A stretch of 64,000 nucleotides of DNA from Chromobacterium sphagni (GCF_001855555.1 NZ_MKCT01000050.1:84466-148465); one strand, 5' to 3'. Shown: positions 27,256 to 37,055, counted from the first letter of the stretch. Program-made: numbers and translations. The notes: generated from the sequence alone by a model not told the origin.

Positions 27256-28701
27256 ATGATCAAAAACATCCTGCTGGGCGCCTCCCTGTGCAGCCTGCCC
27301 ATACTGGCCATGGCCGACATAGGCATAGACGGCGCCCGCCATCTGCTGCTGCGCACCGGCTTCGGCGCCAATCCGGCGCAGATCGCCGTGTACGCGCCGC
27401 TCAGCCGGGAGGCGGCGGTGGACAAGGTGCTGGCGGCCACCGCCACCCAGGCCGTCACCCCGCCGCCCAGCTGGGCCAACGACCCCTTCGAGCGTCCCGG
27501 CCAGCCCGGCCTCACCGAAGAGCAGAAAAAGACGCTGCAGCAGGAGCGCAACCAACATGCGGTGGAACTGCGCAGCTGGTGGCTGACCGAGATGCGCAAC
27601 ACGCCGTCGCCGCTGACCGAGAAGATGACCCTGTTCTGGCACAACCACTTTGTCTCGGCGCTGGACAAGGTGAGGTCGCCGCAAATGATGTACCAGCAGA
27701 ACCTGCTGCTGCGCCATTACGCGCTGGGCGACTTCGGCCAGCTCTTGCACGCGGTGGCGCGCGACCCGGCGATGATGCGCTACCTGGACACCGCCAACAA
27801 CCGCAAGGAACAACCCAACGAGAACTTCGCCCGCGAGGTGATGGAGCTGTTCACGCTGGGCGAGGGCCATTACAGCGAACAGGACATCCGCGAGGCGGCG
27901 CGCGCCTTCACCGGCTGGGGGCTGGACCATGATGACCAGTTCATCGTGCGACCGCGGCTGCGCGATACCGGCGAGAAGACGATCTTCGGCCAGCGCGGCA
28001 ATTTCGACGGCAACGACGTGATCGACCTGCTGCTGCAACAGCCTGCCACCGCGGTCTTCGTCACCAACAAGCTGTGGCGCAACTTCGTGTCGCCGACGCC
28101 CGACCCGGCGACAGTGGGCCGGCTGGCCGAGCAGTTCCGCCGCAGCCATTACCAGATCAAGCCGCTGCTGCGGGCCATGCTGCTGACGCCGCAGTTCTGG
28201 CGCAGCCAGGGCCAGTTGGTGAAATCGCCGGTGGAACTGACCGTCGGCACCCTGGTCACCTTCGACCTGATGCCGGCCGACTGGCGGGTGATAGCCGGCC
28301 TCAACCGCCAGTTGGGCCAGGACCTGTTCGCTCCGCCCAACGTCAAGGGCTGGCCCGGCGGCGAAGCCTGGATCAACAGCGCCACCCTGCTCACCCGCAA
28401 GCAGTTCCTCGACCGCATCGCTCACGACGCCGCCCCCGCGCGCGACGCCTTCGCCCAGGCCGACGGCGACATGAGCGAAATGGCCGGCCGCGAGGCGCGC
28501 ATCCGCCGTTTTGCCGCCAACGGCCTCAACTCGATGAAGCTGCAGCCCGACGAATGGGCGGCCATCTATCATGCACGCAGCGCCACCGACAGCGCCCGCC
28601 TGTTGCTGGCGCTGCCGCCCGCCAATCCCCTGCCGCCGGATACCAGCGGCGCCAAAGCCATCGCCCAGCTGCTGCTGGACCCGGCCTACCAGGTTGAGTA
28701 A
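27256..28701 (+). CDS. DUF1800 family protein, exported
   Basis: The 481-residue protein has a signal peptide (MIKNILLGASLCSLPILAMA) and DUF1800 landmarks: DGARHLLLRTGFGANPAQI near the start, LTEKMTLFWHNHFV, QPNENFAREVMELFTLGEG, then AARAFTGWGL and FAPPNVKGWPGGEAWIN. The function is unknown. The family nearly always occurs with DUF1501, as here (10 bp gap). Two upstream GTG codons are in frame, but the ATG at 27256 begins the signal peptide. Confidence 0.9.
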   Translation: MIKNILLGASLCSLPILAMADIGIDGARHLLLRTGFGANPAQIAVYAPLSREAAVDKVLAATATQAVTPPPSWANDPFERPGQPGLTEEQKKTLQQERNQHAVELRSWWLTEMRNTPSPLTEKMTLFWHNHFVSALDKVRSPQMMYQQNLLLRHYALGDFGQLLHAVARDPAMMRYLDTANNRKEQPNENFAREVMELFTLGEGHYSEQDIREAARAFTGWGLDHDDQFIVRPRLRDTGEKTIFGQRGNFDGNDVIDLLLQQPATAVFVTNKLWRNFVSPTPDPATVGRLAEQFRRSHYQIKPLLRAMLLTPQFWRSQGQLVKSPVELTVGTLVTFDLMPADWRVIAGLNRQLGQDLFAPPNVKGWPGGEAWINSATLLTRKQFLDRIAHDAAPARDAFAQADGDMSEMAGREARIRRFAANGLNSMKLQPDEWAAIYHARSATDSARLLLALPPANPLPPDTSGAKAIAQLLLDPAYQVE

Positions 28702-28711
28702 GGAAACCGCC

Positions 28712-29890
28712 ATGTTCAAGCGACGCGAATTTCTCAAGACCATGGGCGCCGGACTGATGGTGTCGGTGCTGCCCAACCTCAGTTGGGCGCTGGCGCCTGC
28801 CGGCTATCAACGGCTGCTGGTGCTGGTGGAGTTGAAAGGCGGCAACGACGGCCTCAACACCGTGGTGCCCTACGCCAGCGCCGATTACTACCGGCTGCGC
28901 CCCGGCATCGCCATCGCCCGCGAGCAGGTGTTGCAGCTGAACGGCGAGGTCGGCCTGAATCCAGCGCTGTCGCCGCTGATGCCGCTGTGGCAGGACCAGC
29001 AGCTGGCGCTATTGCAGGGCGTCGGTTACCCCGAGCCCAATCTATCGCACTTCCGCTCGATAGAAATCTGGGATACCGCCTCCGCCAGCCAGCAATACCT
29101 GAGCGAAGGCTGGCTGACCCGGCTGTTCCGCGAGCAGCCGACGCCGAAAAACTTCGCCGCCGACGGCGTGGTGCTGTCCAGCCAAGTGCTGGGGCCGCTG
29201 GACGGCGGCTCGCGCGCGGTGGTGCTGTCCAATCCGCAGGATTTCGCGCGCCAGGCCAAGCTGGTGGCCGACCAGCAGCCCGGCCACGCCGGCTCGGCGC
29301 TGGAGCACATCCTGAAAGTGGAAGGCGACATCCGCCAGGCCGCGGCCAGCCTGGCCCCGCTGCCGCGCACTGCCGCCAGCGAATCGCCGATGGCCGGACC
29401 CAAACCGAACGGCGGCTTCGGCCAGGCGGTGCGCACGCTCTCCGACACCCTGTCGCGCGGCGTAGACATCGCCGTCGCCCGCATCACCCTCACCGGCTTC
29501 GACACCCACGGCAACCAGCAGCCGGTGCAGGCGCGGCTGCTGGCCGAACTGGCCGACGGCCTGGCCCAGTTGCGCAGCGAGCTGAGCCAGCAAGGCCGCT
29601 GGGACGATACCCTGGTTCTCAGCTATGCCGAATTCGGCCGCCGCCCGCGCGAGAACGGTAACCGCGGCACCGACCACGGCACCGCCAGCGTCCACTTCGC
29701 CGCCGGCGGGCGGGTGCATGGCGGGCTATACGGCCAGACGCCGCAGCTGGCCGGCGTCAGCGACGGCAATCTGCAGCACGCGATAGATTTCCGCCAGGTC
29801 TACGCCACCGCGATAGACAGCTGGTGGGGCAAGGACAGCCGCAATGTGCTGGGCGGACGTTTCCGCCCGCTGCCGATACTCAAGGCCTGA
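28712..29890 (+). CDS. DUF1501 family protein, probable Tat substrate
   Basis: The 392-residue protein starts MFKRREFLKTMGAGLMVSVL, a twin-arginine-type signal (RREFLK) before a hydrophobic stretch. The family is related to sulfatase/alkaline-phosphatase-like folds. Visible motifs are VELKGGNDGLNTVVPY near the start, SHFRSIEIWDTAS, FDTHGNQQPVQARLL and SYAEFGRRPRENGNRGTDHG near the end, which hold candidate metal ligands. The function is unknown. It forms a two-gene operon with DUF1800. Confidence 0.9.
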   Translation: MFKRREFLKTMGAGLMVSVLPNLSWALAPAGYQRLLVLVELKGGNDGLNTVVPYASADYYRLRPGIAIAREQVLQLNGEVGLNPALSPLMPLWQDQQLALLQGVGYPEPNLSHFRSIEIWDTASASQQYLSEGWLTRLFREQPTPKNFAADGVVLSSQVLGPLDGGSRAVVLSNPQDFARQAKLVADQQPGHAGSALEHILKVEGDIRQAAASLAPLPRTAASESPMAGPKPNGGFGQAVRTLSDTLSRGVDIAVARITLTGFDTHGNQQPVQARLLAELADGLAQLRSELSQQGRWDDTLVLSYAEFGRRPRENGNRGTDHGTASVHFAAGGRVHGGLYGQTPQLAGVSDGNLQHAIDFRQVYATAIDSWWGKDSRNVLGGRFRPLPILKA

Positions 29891-29909
29891 GCCGCCCCAG
29901 CGCGCCGCC

Positions 29910-30695
29910 TCAATCGACGGGATAGGCCTCGGCGAAGTTGCGGCGGTAGATGGCCGGCAAGGTGCCGTCGCGCTTCATTTCCCGCAGCGCGCCGTCAAAC
30001 GCGCGGAACAGCGGCTCCGGCACGCTGCCGCGGCTGAAAACGAAATAGGCGTCGCCGACATACCAGGACAGCGCCAGCGGCGCGACCGCCGGCTTGGCCG
30101 GCAAACCGCTCAAGATGCCGCGCGCCGCGTTGCCTGACGCCAGCAGCAGATCCACCCGCCCCAGCTGCAGCTTGCGCAGATTGCCCTCCAGCTCTCCTCC
30201 CACCTCCACACGGACATTGGCGGGCAGTGCCCGCAGCCATGCATCCAGCTGCGGGCCGAAGCTGTCGCCGCGCGTGATGCCCAGGGTCAGCGGCCCCAGT
30301 CTGCCGATATCCTCCAGACGGCGCACCTTCCAGCGGTCGACACGCTCGGCCCGGGCCCAGAAGCGGATGAAGGTGGGGCTGTAGCCGGAGGCGAACCAGG
30401 CGAACCGTTCGCGCGCGGGGGTTTTCAGCGCCTGCATCGCGATATCCAGCTGACCGGTCTGCAATTGCTGCAACGTGCGCGGCCAAGGCGTCTGGCGGTA
30501 TTCCAAGGTGCAGCCCAGTCTTTGCGCCGCGGCGTTGAGCACCTCCACCGCATAGCCGGCCATCCGGCCCTGGGTGGTGCGGTAGTGGAATGGCGGCCAC
30601 TGATCCCAACCCACGCTCAGCGGCCGCGGACACAGTCCGGCCGCCATCGCGGGCGCGCACAAAACGCATAGCCAGATCTCATGGCGGATTTTCAA
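29910..30695 (-). CDS. Periplasmic amino-acid-type solute-binding protein, TTG start
   Basis: The 261-residue protein is a type 2 periplasmic binding domain of the family 3 kind (WDQWPPFHYRTTQGRMAGYA, then VEVLNAAAQRLGCTLEYRQ, then LQTGQLDIAMQALKTPARE). A TTG at 30695 preceded by a G-rich GGGGAGGGG site gives MKIRHEIWLCVLCAPAMAAG, a plausible signal peptide. No ATG fits. There is no ABC permease or ATPase nearby, so it may be an orphan receptor or a sensor-like binding protein. Its 3' end is convergent with the DUF1501 gene. Confidence 0.8.
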   Translation of the reverse strand: MKIRHEIWLCVLCAPAMAAGLCPRPLSVGWDQWPPFHYRTTQGRMAGYAVEVLNAAAQRLGCTLEYRQTPWPRTLQQLQTGQLDIAMQALKTPARERFAWFASGYSPTFIRFWARAERVDRWKVRRLEDIGRLGPLTLGITRGDSFGPQLDAWLRALPANVRVEVGGELEGNLRKLQLGRVDLLLASGNAARGILSGLPAKPAVAPLALSWYVGDAYFVFSRGSVPEPLFRAFDGALREMKRDGTLPAIYRRNFAEAYPVD

Positions 30696-30851
30696 TGCCC
30701 CTCCCCTCGCGATGCCGGCGCGGCTGCCGGAACCGGTTTGTGGCTTAGCCGGTAGTTCTCTAGAATGTAGGATAGAATCAAATGGCCGACGCTTGACGGC
30801 CAGGCCGCGCTCGTCCCGAAAATATAGTCCGCTTAAAGAACGCAATCGCAG

Positions 30852-31682
30852 ATGACCACTCCCGCCAGCGCGCAAAACAATCCTCCTACCCATCAGGCGG
30901 AAGACATTCCTCTGCCGCCGCCGGAAAACGAGATCAACCTGGCCAATCTGGCCATGCCTCTGGGCGAAACCATCCTCACGCTGAATATGGAAGGCGGCCC
31001 CATCTACGGCATCTTGCAGCGCAGCCGGGCGATGACCGCGCAATCCGACTATTTCCGCCTGCAATTCCGCGGCTACGCCCGCGCCGACGGCCAGCACTGG
31101 CAGATGTTGGAGGGGGACGACAACCGCTTCCACGCCGTGTACAACGTCGCCTGGATACGAGTGGATCGACCGAGCAAGACCGTCACCTTCGGCCCCAAGA
31201 GCGGGGTGAGCTGCAGCCCGGGCCTAGTGGGCAGCAATCTGGAAACCTATCTGTTCGCCAACATCATCGCCTGGGCCAAGGGCATCTATCCCGACTACGC
31301 GATCACCCCCGGCCTGGTCACCATGGGTCAGAGCAACTCCGAGGAAGAGCGGCTGCAGCGGCATGCCTTCTTCGCCACCCAGGGCTTCCAGTTCGAATGG
31401 CAGGACCCGGCCCAACGCAGCGCGCTGTACTTCAAGGACAAGGTGAACAAGCTGCTGGGCGTCTGGAACAAGGACGCGATCAAGGAGTTCGGCGGCGAAG
31501 ACATGCTGAAGACGCTGGCCAACCAGGACGAGACCAGGGCGTCGATGCAGCAGAGGATAGACCAGCTGGAAGGCGCGCACGACAGCATCAAGCGTGCGCT
31601 GCAAAAAGAAAAAAGCACTTCGCAGATCCTGACCGGCGTGCTGGTGCTGGTGGCCATCCTGGCGCTGTGGGCCGTGCTGTAG
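30852..31682 (+). CDS. Unknown protein with coiled coil and C-terminal membrane anchor
   Basis: The 276-residue product has a Pro-rich N-terminus, then a soluble domain (about residues 25-170, contains ETILTLNMEGGPIYGILQRS and VAWIRVDRPSKTVTFGPKSG). A Glu/Lys-rich coiled coil follows at about 225-255 (ASMQQRIDQLEGAHDSIKRA), and a single hydrophobic helix ends the protein (ILTGVLVLVAILALWAVL). It has the layout of a tail-anchored inner-membrane protein facing the cytoplasm. I do not recognise a family. Neighbours are a divergent binding protein and a convergent MarR-like gene and give no functional hint. Confidence 0.75.
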   Translation: MTTPASAQNNPPTHQAEDIPLPPPENEINLANLAMPLGETILTLNMEGGPIYGILQRSRAMTAQSDYFRLQFRGYARADGQHWQMLEGDDNRFHAVYNVAWIRVDRPSKTVTFGPKSGVSCSPGLVGSNLETYLFANIIAWAKGIYPDYAITPGLVTMGQSNSEEERLQRHAFFATQGFQFEWQDPAQRSALYFKDKVNKLLGVWNKDAIKEFGGEDMLKTLANQDETRASMQQRIDQLEGAHDSIKRALQKEKSTSQILTGVLVLVAILALWAVL

Positions 31683-31701
31683 ACCTCAGCCCGGCCAAGC
31701 T

Positions 31702-32220
31702 TCAGAACGAGGCGCCGGCCCGCGCCGCCTGATCGTACACCCCGGCCAGCGCGCGCATCAGCTGGGCCACCTCCCCGATGGCCGGGTTGGCGATGCCGCC
31801 ATCGCTCAGCGTCGGCATCAGACATTGCTCGCGTACCTGGCGGTAGCGCTCGCACAGCTCGCGCCCGCTGTTGGTGGTGGAAAACAGCACTTCCTTGCCG
31901 TTCTTCTCGCTGTGCACATACCCCATCTTCACCAGCTTCTTCAAGGCATAGGCCACCACATGGGTATCCTCCATGTTCAGCACGAAGCAAATGTCAGCCA
32001 GCTTCTTCTGCCGGCCGCGATGATTGACGTGATGCACCAGCAGCACCTCGGTCGGCGTCATGTCCTTTTCCCCGGCGGCGGCCATGCAACGCACCATCCA
32101 GCGGTGGAAGGCATTGTTCACCACTGTCAGGCTGAATTCGAACTCCGACAACTCAGGGCTGCGCTCCGACACCAGATGCTGTGAAGACACGATCTTCGGC
32201 AAATCATTCGTCATTGACAT
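31702..32220 (-). CDS. MarR-like winged-helix transcriptional regulator
   Basis: The 172-residue protein contains a winged helix: MTPTEVLLVHHVNHRGRQKK, then LADICFVLNMEDTHVVAYAL, then KKLVKMGYVHSEKNGKEVLF. This pattern fits the predicted MarR-type regulators of proteobacteria (winged helix DNA-binding protein). The start may be 32220 (GGAG 4 bases upstream) or 32214. It is divergent from the pxp operon across a very AT-rich gap and may regulate that operon, but no operator is obvious. Confidence 0.8.
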   Translation of the reverse strand: MSMTNDLPKIVSSQHLVSERSPELSEFEFSLTVVNNAFHRWMVRCMAAAGEKDMTPTEVLLVHHVNHRGRQKKLADICFVLNMEDTHVVAYALKKLVKMGYVHSEKNGKEVLFSTTNSGRELCERYRQVREQCLMPTLSDGGIANPAIGEVAQLMRALAGVYDQAARAGASF

Positions 32221-32361
32221 TCGTCTCCGGTTTCTCGAAATCCAAGGCCTTCCCATCCCTTTATTCTAATAAATTGACGAGAAATTATTAACATTGCATC
32301 ATTACATTCAATTAACCCATAATCATAACTATATTCCCAAACCGCATTTCTTCAAAACCCG

Positions 32362-33039
32362 ATGCCTACAGCCCTTCCCTCCTCCCCCTCGATACACTGG
32401 CTGGGCAGCCAGGCGCTGACGCTGGAAATGCCCCCGCCCGCCACCCTGGATTGCCAGCGCCGCATCTGGTGGCTGGCCCAGCAGCTGCAAGGCGGCGACG
32501 GCATACGCGAAATCGTGCCGGGCATGAACAACCTCACCGTGGAGCTGCACGCGGATTCGCCGCTCGCAGCCGCGTTGCCGGCCCGGCTGCGCAAGCTGTG
32601 GCAGCAAGCCGGACAGGCCGACATCCCGCAGCGGCAGGTGGAAATTCCGGTTTGCTACGGCGGCCGGCACGGCCCGGATCTGGACGAAGTGGCGCGTCAC
32701 TGCGGACTTAGCTTGCGCCAGGTGGTGGACATGCATTGCGCAAGCGACTACACGGTTTTCTTCCTCGGCTTTCAGCCCGGCTTCGCCTACCTGGGCGGCC
32801 TGGCGTCCCGGCTGGCCACGCCGCGCCGCGCCGCGCCCAGAACCAAAGTACCGGCCGGCTCGGTGGCGATAGGCGGCAGCCAGACCGGCATCTATCCGGC
32901 CGCCTCACCCGGCGGCTGGCAAATCATAGGCCACAGCGACGTCGTATTGTTCGATCCCAACCGCCAGCCGCCCTGCAGCCTGCAGCCGGGCGACATCGTC
33001 CGCTTCGTCGCCATCGAGGAGCCCGCATGCTGGAAGTGA
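32362..33039 (+). CDS. pxpB: 5-oxoprolinase subunit PxpB
   Basis: The 225-residue protein is one half of the ATP-dependent 5-oxoprolinase carboxylase-like pair (formerly KipI). Family motifs are GIREIVPGMNNLTVELH, FFLGFQPGFAYLGGL, then VPAGSVAIGGSQTGIYPAAS and PGGWQIIGHSD. With PxpA and PxpC it converts 5-oxoproline to glutamate. It is the first gene of a six-gene operon, and its stop overlaps the start of pxpC by 13 bp. Confidence 0.95.
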   Translation: MPTALPSSPSIHWLGSQALTLEMPPPATLDCQRRIWWLAQQLQGGDGIREIVPGMNNLTVELHADSPLAAALPARLRKLWQQAGQADIPQRQVEIPVCYGGRHGPDLDEVARHCGLSLRQVVDMHCASDYTVFFLGFQPGFAYLGGLASRLATPRRAAPRTKVPAGSVAIGGSQTGIYPAASPGGWQIIGHSDVVLFDPNRQPPCSLQPGDIVRFVAIEEPACWK

Positions 33040-33953
33040 TCAAGGCCGGACCGCAAACCACGGTGCAAGATCTGGGACGCTTCGGCGTCCGGCATCTCGG
33101 CGTCTGCCGCGCCGGCGCCATGGACACGCTGGCGCTGGGCATCGCCAACCGCCTGGTGGGCAATCACGCCAATACCGCCGCGCTGGAGATCACGCTGCCG
33201 CCGGCCAGCTTCCGCCTGCTGCGCGACGGCCAGCTGGCGCTGGCCGGAGCCGACTGTCTGGCCCTGCTCGACGGCGCGCCGGTATGGCCAGGCTGGCGCA
33301 CCCGCTTTCATGCCGGACAGGTACTGCAGCTGCAAGCGCCGCGCTTCGGCATGCGCGCCTACCTGGCATTGGACGGCGGCATCGTGGCGGCGCGCCCGAT
33401 GGGCTCGGCCAGCACCGACCTGATGGCCGGCTTCGGCGGCCTGGACGGGCGCGCGCTGCGCGACGGCGACCGGCTGCCGCTGGGCGAGCCCCAGCCGCCC
33501 GGACCGAGGATCGGCGTCTGGCTGCCCCGTCCCGGCAACCAGATCCGGGTCTGCCCCGGACCGGAGTTCCACTTGCTGCCCAAGCCGGCGCGCGAGCGCT
33601 TCTGGCATACGCGCTGGCGGGTGACGCCGCACAGCAACCGCATGGGCTATCGGCTGGCCGGCCCGCCGCTGCCCTCCGGGGAAGGCGGCAGCATGCTGTC
33701 CCACGGCGTGCTGCCCGGGCTGATCCAGTTGCCGCCGGACGGCCAGCCCATCGTGCTGATGGCCGACGCCCAGGCCACCGGCGGCTATCCCCGGCTGGGC
33801 ATGGTGGTAGAGTCGGACCTGTGGCAGCTGGGGCAGGCCGCGCTGGGCAGCGAGCTGCATTTCATCCCGGCGGATCAGGACAGCGCCCGCCAGGCCCGCC
33901 AGCAATTGCTGCGCTATCAGAACCGCATCGAAAGGCTGCTGCATGCAAATTGA
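33027..33953 (+). CDS. pxpC: 5-oxoprolinase subunit PxpC
   Basis: The 308-residue protein is the PxpC (KipA) subunit. Typical segments are [20 protein letters not shown] at the start, [14 protein letters not shown], then [20 protein letters not shown] and [20 protein letters not shown]. It works as a complex with PxpB and PxpA. It overlaps pxpB by 13 bp and pxpA by 11 bp. The length is normal. Confidence 0.95.
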   Translation: MLEVIKAGPQTTVQDLGRFGVRHLGVCRAGAMDTLALGIANRLVGNHANTAALEITLPPASFRLLRDGQLALAGADCLALLDGAPVWPGWRTRFHAGQVLQLQAPRFGMRAYLALDGGIVAARPMGSASTDLMAGFGGLDGRALRDGDRLPLGEPQPPGPRIGVWLPRPGNQIRVCPGPEFHLLPKPARERFWHTRWRVTPHSNRMGYRLAGPPLPSGEGGSMLSHGVLPGLIQLPPDGQPIVLMADAQATGGYPRLGMVVESDLWQLGQAALGSELHFIPADQDSARQARQQLLRYQNRIERLLHAN

Positions 33954-34683
33954 CCTCAACGCCGACCTGGGAGAAGACTGCGGCGACGACGCCGCGCTGC
34001 TCGAGCACATCAGCTCGGCCAACATCGCCTGCGGCTGGCATGCCGGCAGCGCGGAAACCATGCTGCAGGTAGTGCGCATGGCGCTGCAACGCGGCGTCGC
34101 CATCGGCGCCCACCCCAGCTTTCCCGACCGCGACAACTTCGGCCGCAGCGAAATGCAGTTGTCGCCGGGAACCATCCGCGCCGGCTTCCTGTATCAACTG
34201 GGCGCGCTTGACGCCATCGTCCGCGCCGAGGGCGGCGCGATGCGCCACGTCAAACCACACGGCGCGCTGTACAACCAGGCTGCGCGCGACCCCGCGCTGG
34301 CCGCCGTCCTGGCCCGCGCCATCCGCGACTTCAACCCCGCCCTGCGGGTGGTGGGCCTGGCCGGCAGCCGCTTCCTCTCCGCCTGCCGCACCGAGGGGCT
34401 GGCCGTGTGGCAAGAGGCTTTCGCCGACCGCGGCTACCGCCCCGACGGCAGCCTGGTGCCGCGCGGCACGCCAGGCGACCTGCTGAACAACGCCGAGGCG
34501 ATGCTGGCCCAGGTCGACGACCTGGTGCGACGGCAGCGGGTGCTCGCGGTCAACGGCGAAAGCGTGCCGCTGCGCGCCGACACCATCTGCCTGCACGGCG
34601 ACGGTCCCCGCGCGGCGGAATTCGCCGACCGCCTGCGCCAGCACCTCGCCGCGCAAGGCGTCAAGGTGAGCGCAGGCAAATAG
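33943..34683 (+). CDS. pxpA: 5-oxoprolinase subunit PxpA (LamB/YcsF family)
   Basis: The 246-residue protein carries the YcsF-family signature: [53 protein letters not shown] and [18 protein letters not shown]. PxpA performs the hydrolytic step of 5-oxoproline opening. It starts inside the end of pxpC, implying coupled synthesis of the three subunits. Confidence 0.97.
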   Translation: MQIDLNADLGEDCGDDAALLEHISSANIACGWHAGSAETMLQVVRMALQRGVAIGAHPSFPDRDNFGRSEMQLSPGTIRAGFLYQLGALDAIVRAEGGAMRHVKPHGALYNQAARDPALAAVLARAIRDFNPALRVVGLAGSRFLSACRTEGLAVWQEAFADRGYRPDGSLVPRGTPGDLLNNAEAMLAQVDDLVRRQRVLAVNGESVPLRADTICLHGDGPRAAEFADRLRQHLAAQGVKVSAGK

Positions 34684-34740
34684 CAAGCGCCGCGCCAGGC
34701 GGCGGCAAGACCGCGACGCGGCCCAACCCAAGGAGACACC

Positions 34741-35457
34741 ATGGATCAAGCTGTCAATCTGTGGCCGCTGCTAGGCATAGCGGTGGTCGTCGCAGGCTTC
34801 CTGCTGCGCTTCAATCCGCTGTTGGTGGTATGCGCCGCCGGCATCGTCACTGGCCTGGCCGCCGGCATGATGCCGCTGGCCATCCTCGCCAAGCTGGGCC
34901 AGGGCTTCATGAAAACCCGCAATCTCACCCTGATCCTACTGCTGGTGCTGCCGGTGGCCGGACTGATGGAAAGGCATGGCCTGCGCGAACAGGCCCGCGA
35001 CTGGATACAGGGCATACGCAACGCCACCGCCAGTCGTCTGCTGATCGCCTACCTGCTGGTGCGCGAGTTGTCCGCCGCGCTCGGCCTCACCGGCCTGGGC
35101 GGCCACCCGCAGATGGTGCGTCCCATCCTGGCGCCGATGACCGAAGGCGCCTGGGAAAAACAGCACGGCGAGCTCAATCCGGCGCAACAGCAGCAGCTGC
35201 GCGCCATGTGCGCCGCCACCGACAATGTCGGCCTGTTCTTCGGCGAAGACATCTTCGTCGCCTTCGGCGCGGTGATCCTGATGCACACCTTCCTGCAAGA
35301 GAACGGCGTCGCCGCCGAGCCGCTGCACATCGCGCTATGGGGCATTCCCACCGCGTTGTTCGCCTTCATCATCCACGCCGCGCGGCTGATGCGGCTGGAG
35401 CGCCAGTTGCTGCGCCGTTCCGGCGCGGCGCCCAGGCTGAAGGAGCAGCACGCATGA
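34741..35457 (+). CDS. DUF969 family membrane protein
   Basis: The 238-residue inner-membrane protein has about five to six hydrophobic helices and the DUF969 pattern MERHGLREQARDWIQGIRNA, ALGLTGLGGHPQMVRPILAP and ATDNVGLFFGEDIFVAFGAV. It pairs with the DUF979 protein encoded next (ATGA overlap). Between pxpA and pcp, the most direct guess is uptake or export of 5-oxoproline or pyroglutamyl peptides. A polar loop with Glu and Asp (NVGLFFGEDIF) could be part of a transport path. Confidence 0.9.
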   Translation: MDQAVNLWPLLGIAVVVAGFLLRFNPLLVVCAAGIVTGLAAGMMPLAILAKLGQGFMKTRNLTLILLLVLPVAGLMERHGLREQARDWIQGIRNATASRLLIAYLLVRELSAALGLTGLGGHPQMVRPILAPMTEGAWEKQHGELNPAQQQQLRAMCAATDNVGLFFGEDIFVAFGAVILMHTFLQENGVAAEPLHIALWGIPTALFAFIIHAARLMRLERQLLRRSGAAPRLKEQHA

Positions 35458-36410
35458 TCCTGCATGTCGATTACCTGTACTGGCTGGCCGGCGCGGCGCT
35501 ACTGCTGGTGGCCGCCTACACGCTGGCCGACACCACCCACCCGCGCCGCTACGGCAGCGCCGCCTTCTGGGGACTGTTCGGCCTGCTGTTCCTGGCCGGC
35601 GACTGGCTGCCGGCCGAACTCTCCGGCATCATCGTGCTGGCCATCGTGCTGCTGGCCGGCCTGGGCCGTCTCGGCAGCGGCCACCATGTCGCCTTGCCGG
35701 CGCTCCGTTTACAGGACAGCCTGCAGAAGCTGGGCCGCAAGGTGTTTCTGCCCTCGCTGCTGGTGCCGTTGCTGACCGTGGCGCTCAGCCTGGCGGTCAA
35801 GGATATGAAACTGGCCGGCGCGCCGCTGTTCGACCCCAAGAACGTCACCCTGCTGGCACTGGGCGTTTCCTGCCTGGCCTCTTTCGCGCTGGCCTGCCGC
35901 CTGACCCGGGAAACGCCCGCCCAGGGCATGCGCGAAACCCACCGCTTGCTGGACTGCATGGGCTGGGCCGTGCTGCTGCCGCAGATGCTGGCGGTGCTGG
36001 GCCTGCTGTTTGCCGATGCCGGCGCCGGCAAGGCGGTGGCGCATATGGCCACCGGCTATCTAGCGCTGGACACCCGCTGGGTGGCGGTGCTGGCCTACGT
36101 GCTGGGGATGGCGCTGCTCACCATGATCATGGGCAATGCCTTCGCCGCCTTCCCGGTGATGACCGCCGGCATCGGCATTCCCTTCCTGCTGGGAATGCAT
36201 CATGGCGACGCGGCGGTAATGGCGGCGATAGGCATGTTCTCCGGCTACTGCGGCACGCTGATGACGCCGATGGCGGCCAATTTCAACATCGTGCCGGTCG
36301 CCTTGCTGGAGCTGCCGGACAAGAACGCCGTGATCAAGGCCCAGGTGCCCACCGCGCTGCTGCTGCTGGCGGTCAACGCCGCGCTGATGAACTGGCTGAT
36401 GTTCCGCTGA
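35454..36410 (+). CDS. DUF979 family membrane protein
   Basis: The 318-residue polytopic membrane protein has about nine to ten helices and the DUF979 pattern (LYWLAGAALLLVAAYTLADT near the start, TMIMGNAFAAFPVMTAGIGI and MFSGYCGTLMTPMAANFNIV near the end). Its ATG overlaps the stop of the DUF969 gene. The two are always found together and likely form one transporter. The pxp-pcp context suggests a pyroglutamate-related substrate. The start at 35454 is fixed by the overlap, and the open frame upstream is a shadow of pxpA and DUF969. Confidence 0.9.
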   Translation: MILHVDYLYWLAGAALLLVAAYTLADTTHPRRYGSAAFWGLFGLLFLAGDWLPAELSGIIVLAIVLLAGLGRLGSGHHVALPALRLQDSLQKLGRKVFLPSLLVPLLTVALSLAVKDMKLAGAPLFDPKNVTLLALGVSCLASFALACRLTRETPAQGMRETHRLLDCMGWAVLLPQMLAVLGLLFADAGAGKAVAHMATGYLALDTRWVAVLAYVLGMALLTMIMGNAFAAFPVMTAGIGIPFLLGMHHGDAAVMAAIGMFSGYCGTLMTPMAANFNIVPVALLELPDKNAVIKAQVPTALLLLAVNAALMNWLMFR

Positions 36411-36422
36411 GGAGAACACAAG

Positions 36423-37055
36423 ATGAAAACCGTACTGCTGACCGGTTTCGAGCCATTTGGCGGCGAAACCGTCAATCCGTCCTGGGAGGCCGCCCGCCGG
36501 CTGGATGGCGTGCAACTGGGCGGCGCGCGCATCGTCGCGCGCCAGTTGCCCTGCGTGTTCGGCGCGGCGCTTGCGGCGCTGGACGGCCATCTGGCCGAAT
36601 TGCGGCCGGCCATGGTCATCGCCGTCGGCCAGGCCGGCGGCCGGGCGGATATCAGCGTGGAACGGGTGGCGATCAATATCGACGACGCCCGCATCGCCGA
36701 CAACGCCGGCCAGCAACCGATAGACAGGTCCATCGCCGTGGACGGTCCGGCCGCCTACTTCTCCACGCTGCCGATCAAGGCCATCGTCGCCGGCTTGCGC
36801 GCCCGGGGCATCCCGGCCTCGGTATCGCAAACCGCCGGCACTTTCGTCTGCAACCATGTGATGTACGGCCTGCTGCACCGCCGCGGGCCGCGCGCCGGCT
36901 TCATCCATATTCCCTACCTGCCCGAGCAGGCGGCCCAGCATCCCGGCGCCCCCAGCATGAGCCTGGACGACTGCGTGGCGGCGCTCAAACTGGCGGTGGA
37001 GCTGGCGCTGGCCCACCGCCAGGATCTGGCCGTGGAGGGCGGCGCCACCCACTAG
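36423..37055 (+). CDS. pcp: Pyroglutamyl-peptidase I
   Basis: The 210-residue cysteine peptidase removes N-terminal pyroglutamate from peptides. The triad residues E80 (in [11 protein letters not shown]), C143 (in [13 protein letters not shown]) and a His in [11 protein letters not shown] are in standard positions. It is the last gene of the operon and starts 12 bases after the DUF979 stop. The product of its reaction, 5-oxoproline, is the substrate of PxpABC. Confidence 0.97.
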   Translation: MKTVLLTGFEPFGGETVNPSWEAARRLDGVQLGGARIVARQLPCVFGAALAALDGHLAELRPAMVIAVGQAGGRADISVERVAINIDDARIADNAGQQPIDRSIAVDGPAAYFSTLPIKAIVAGLRARGIPASVSQTAGTFVCNHVMYGLLHRRGPRAGFIHIPYLPEQAAQHPGAPSMSLDDCVAALKLAVELALAHRQDLAVEGGATH

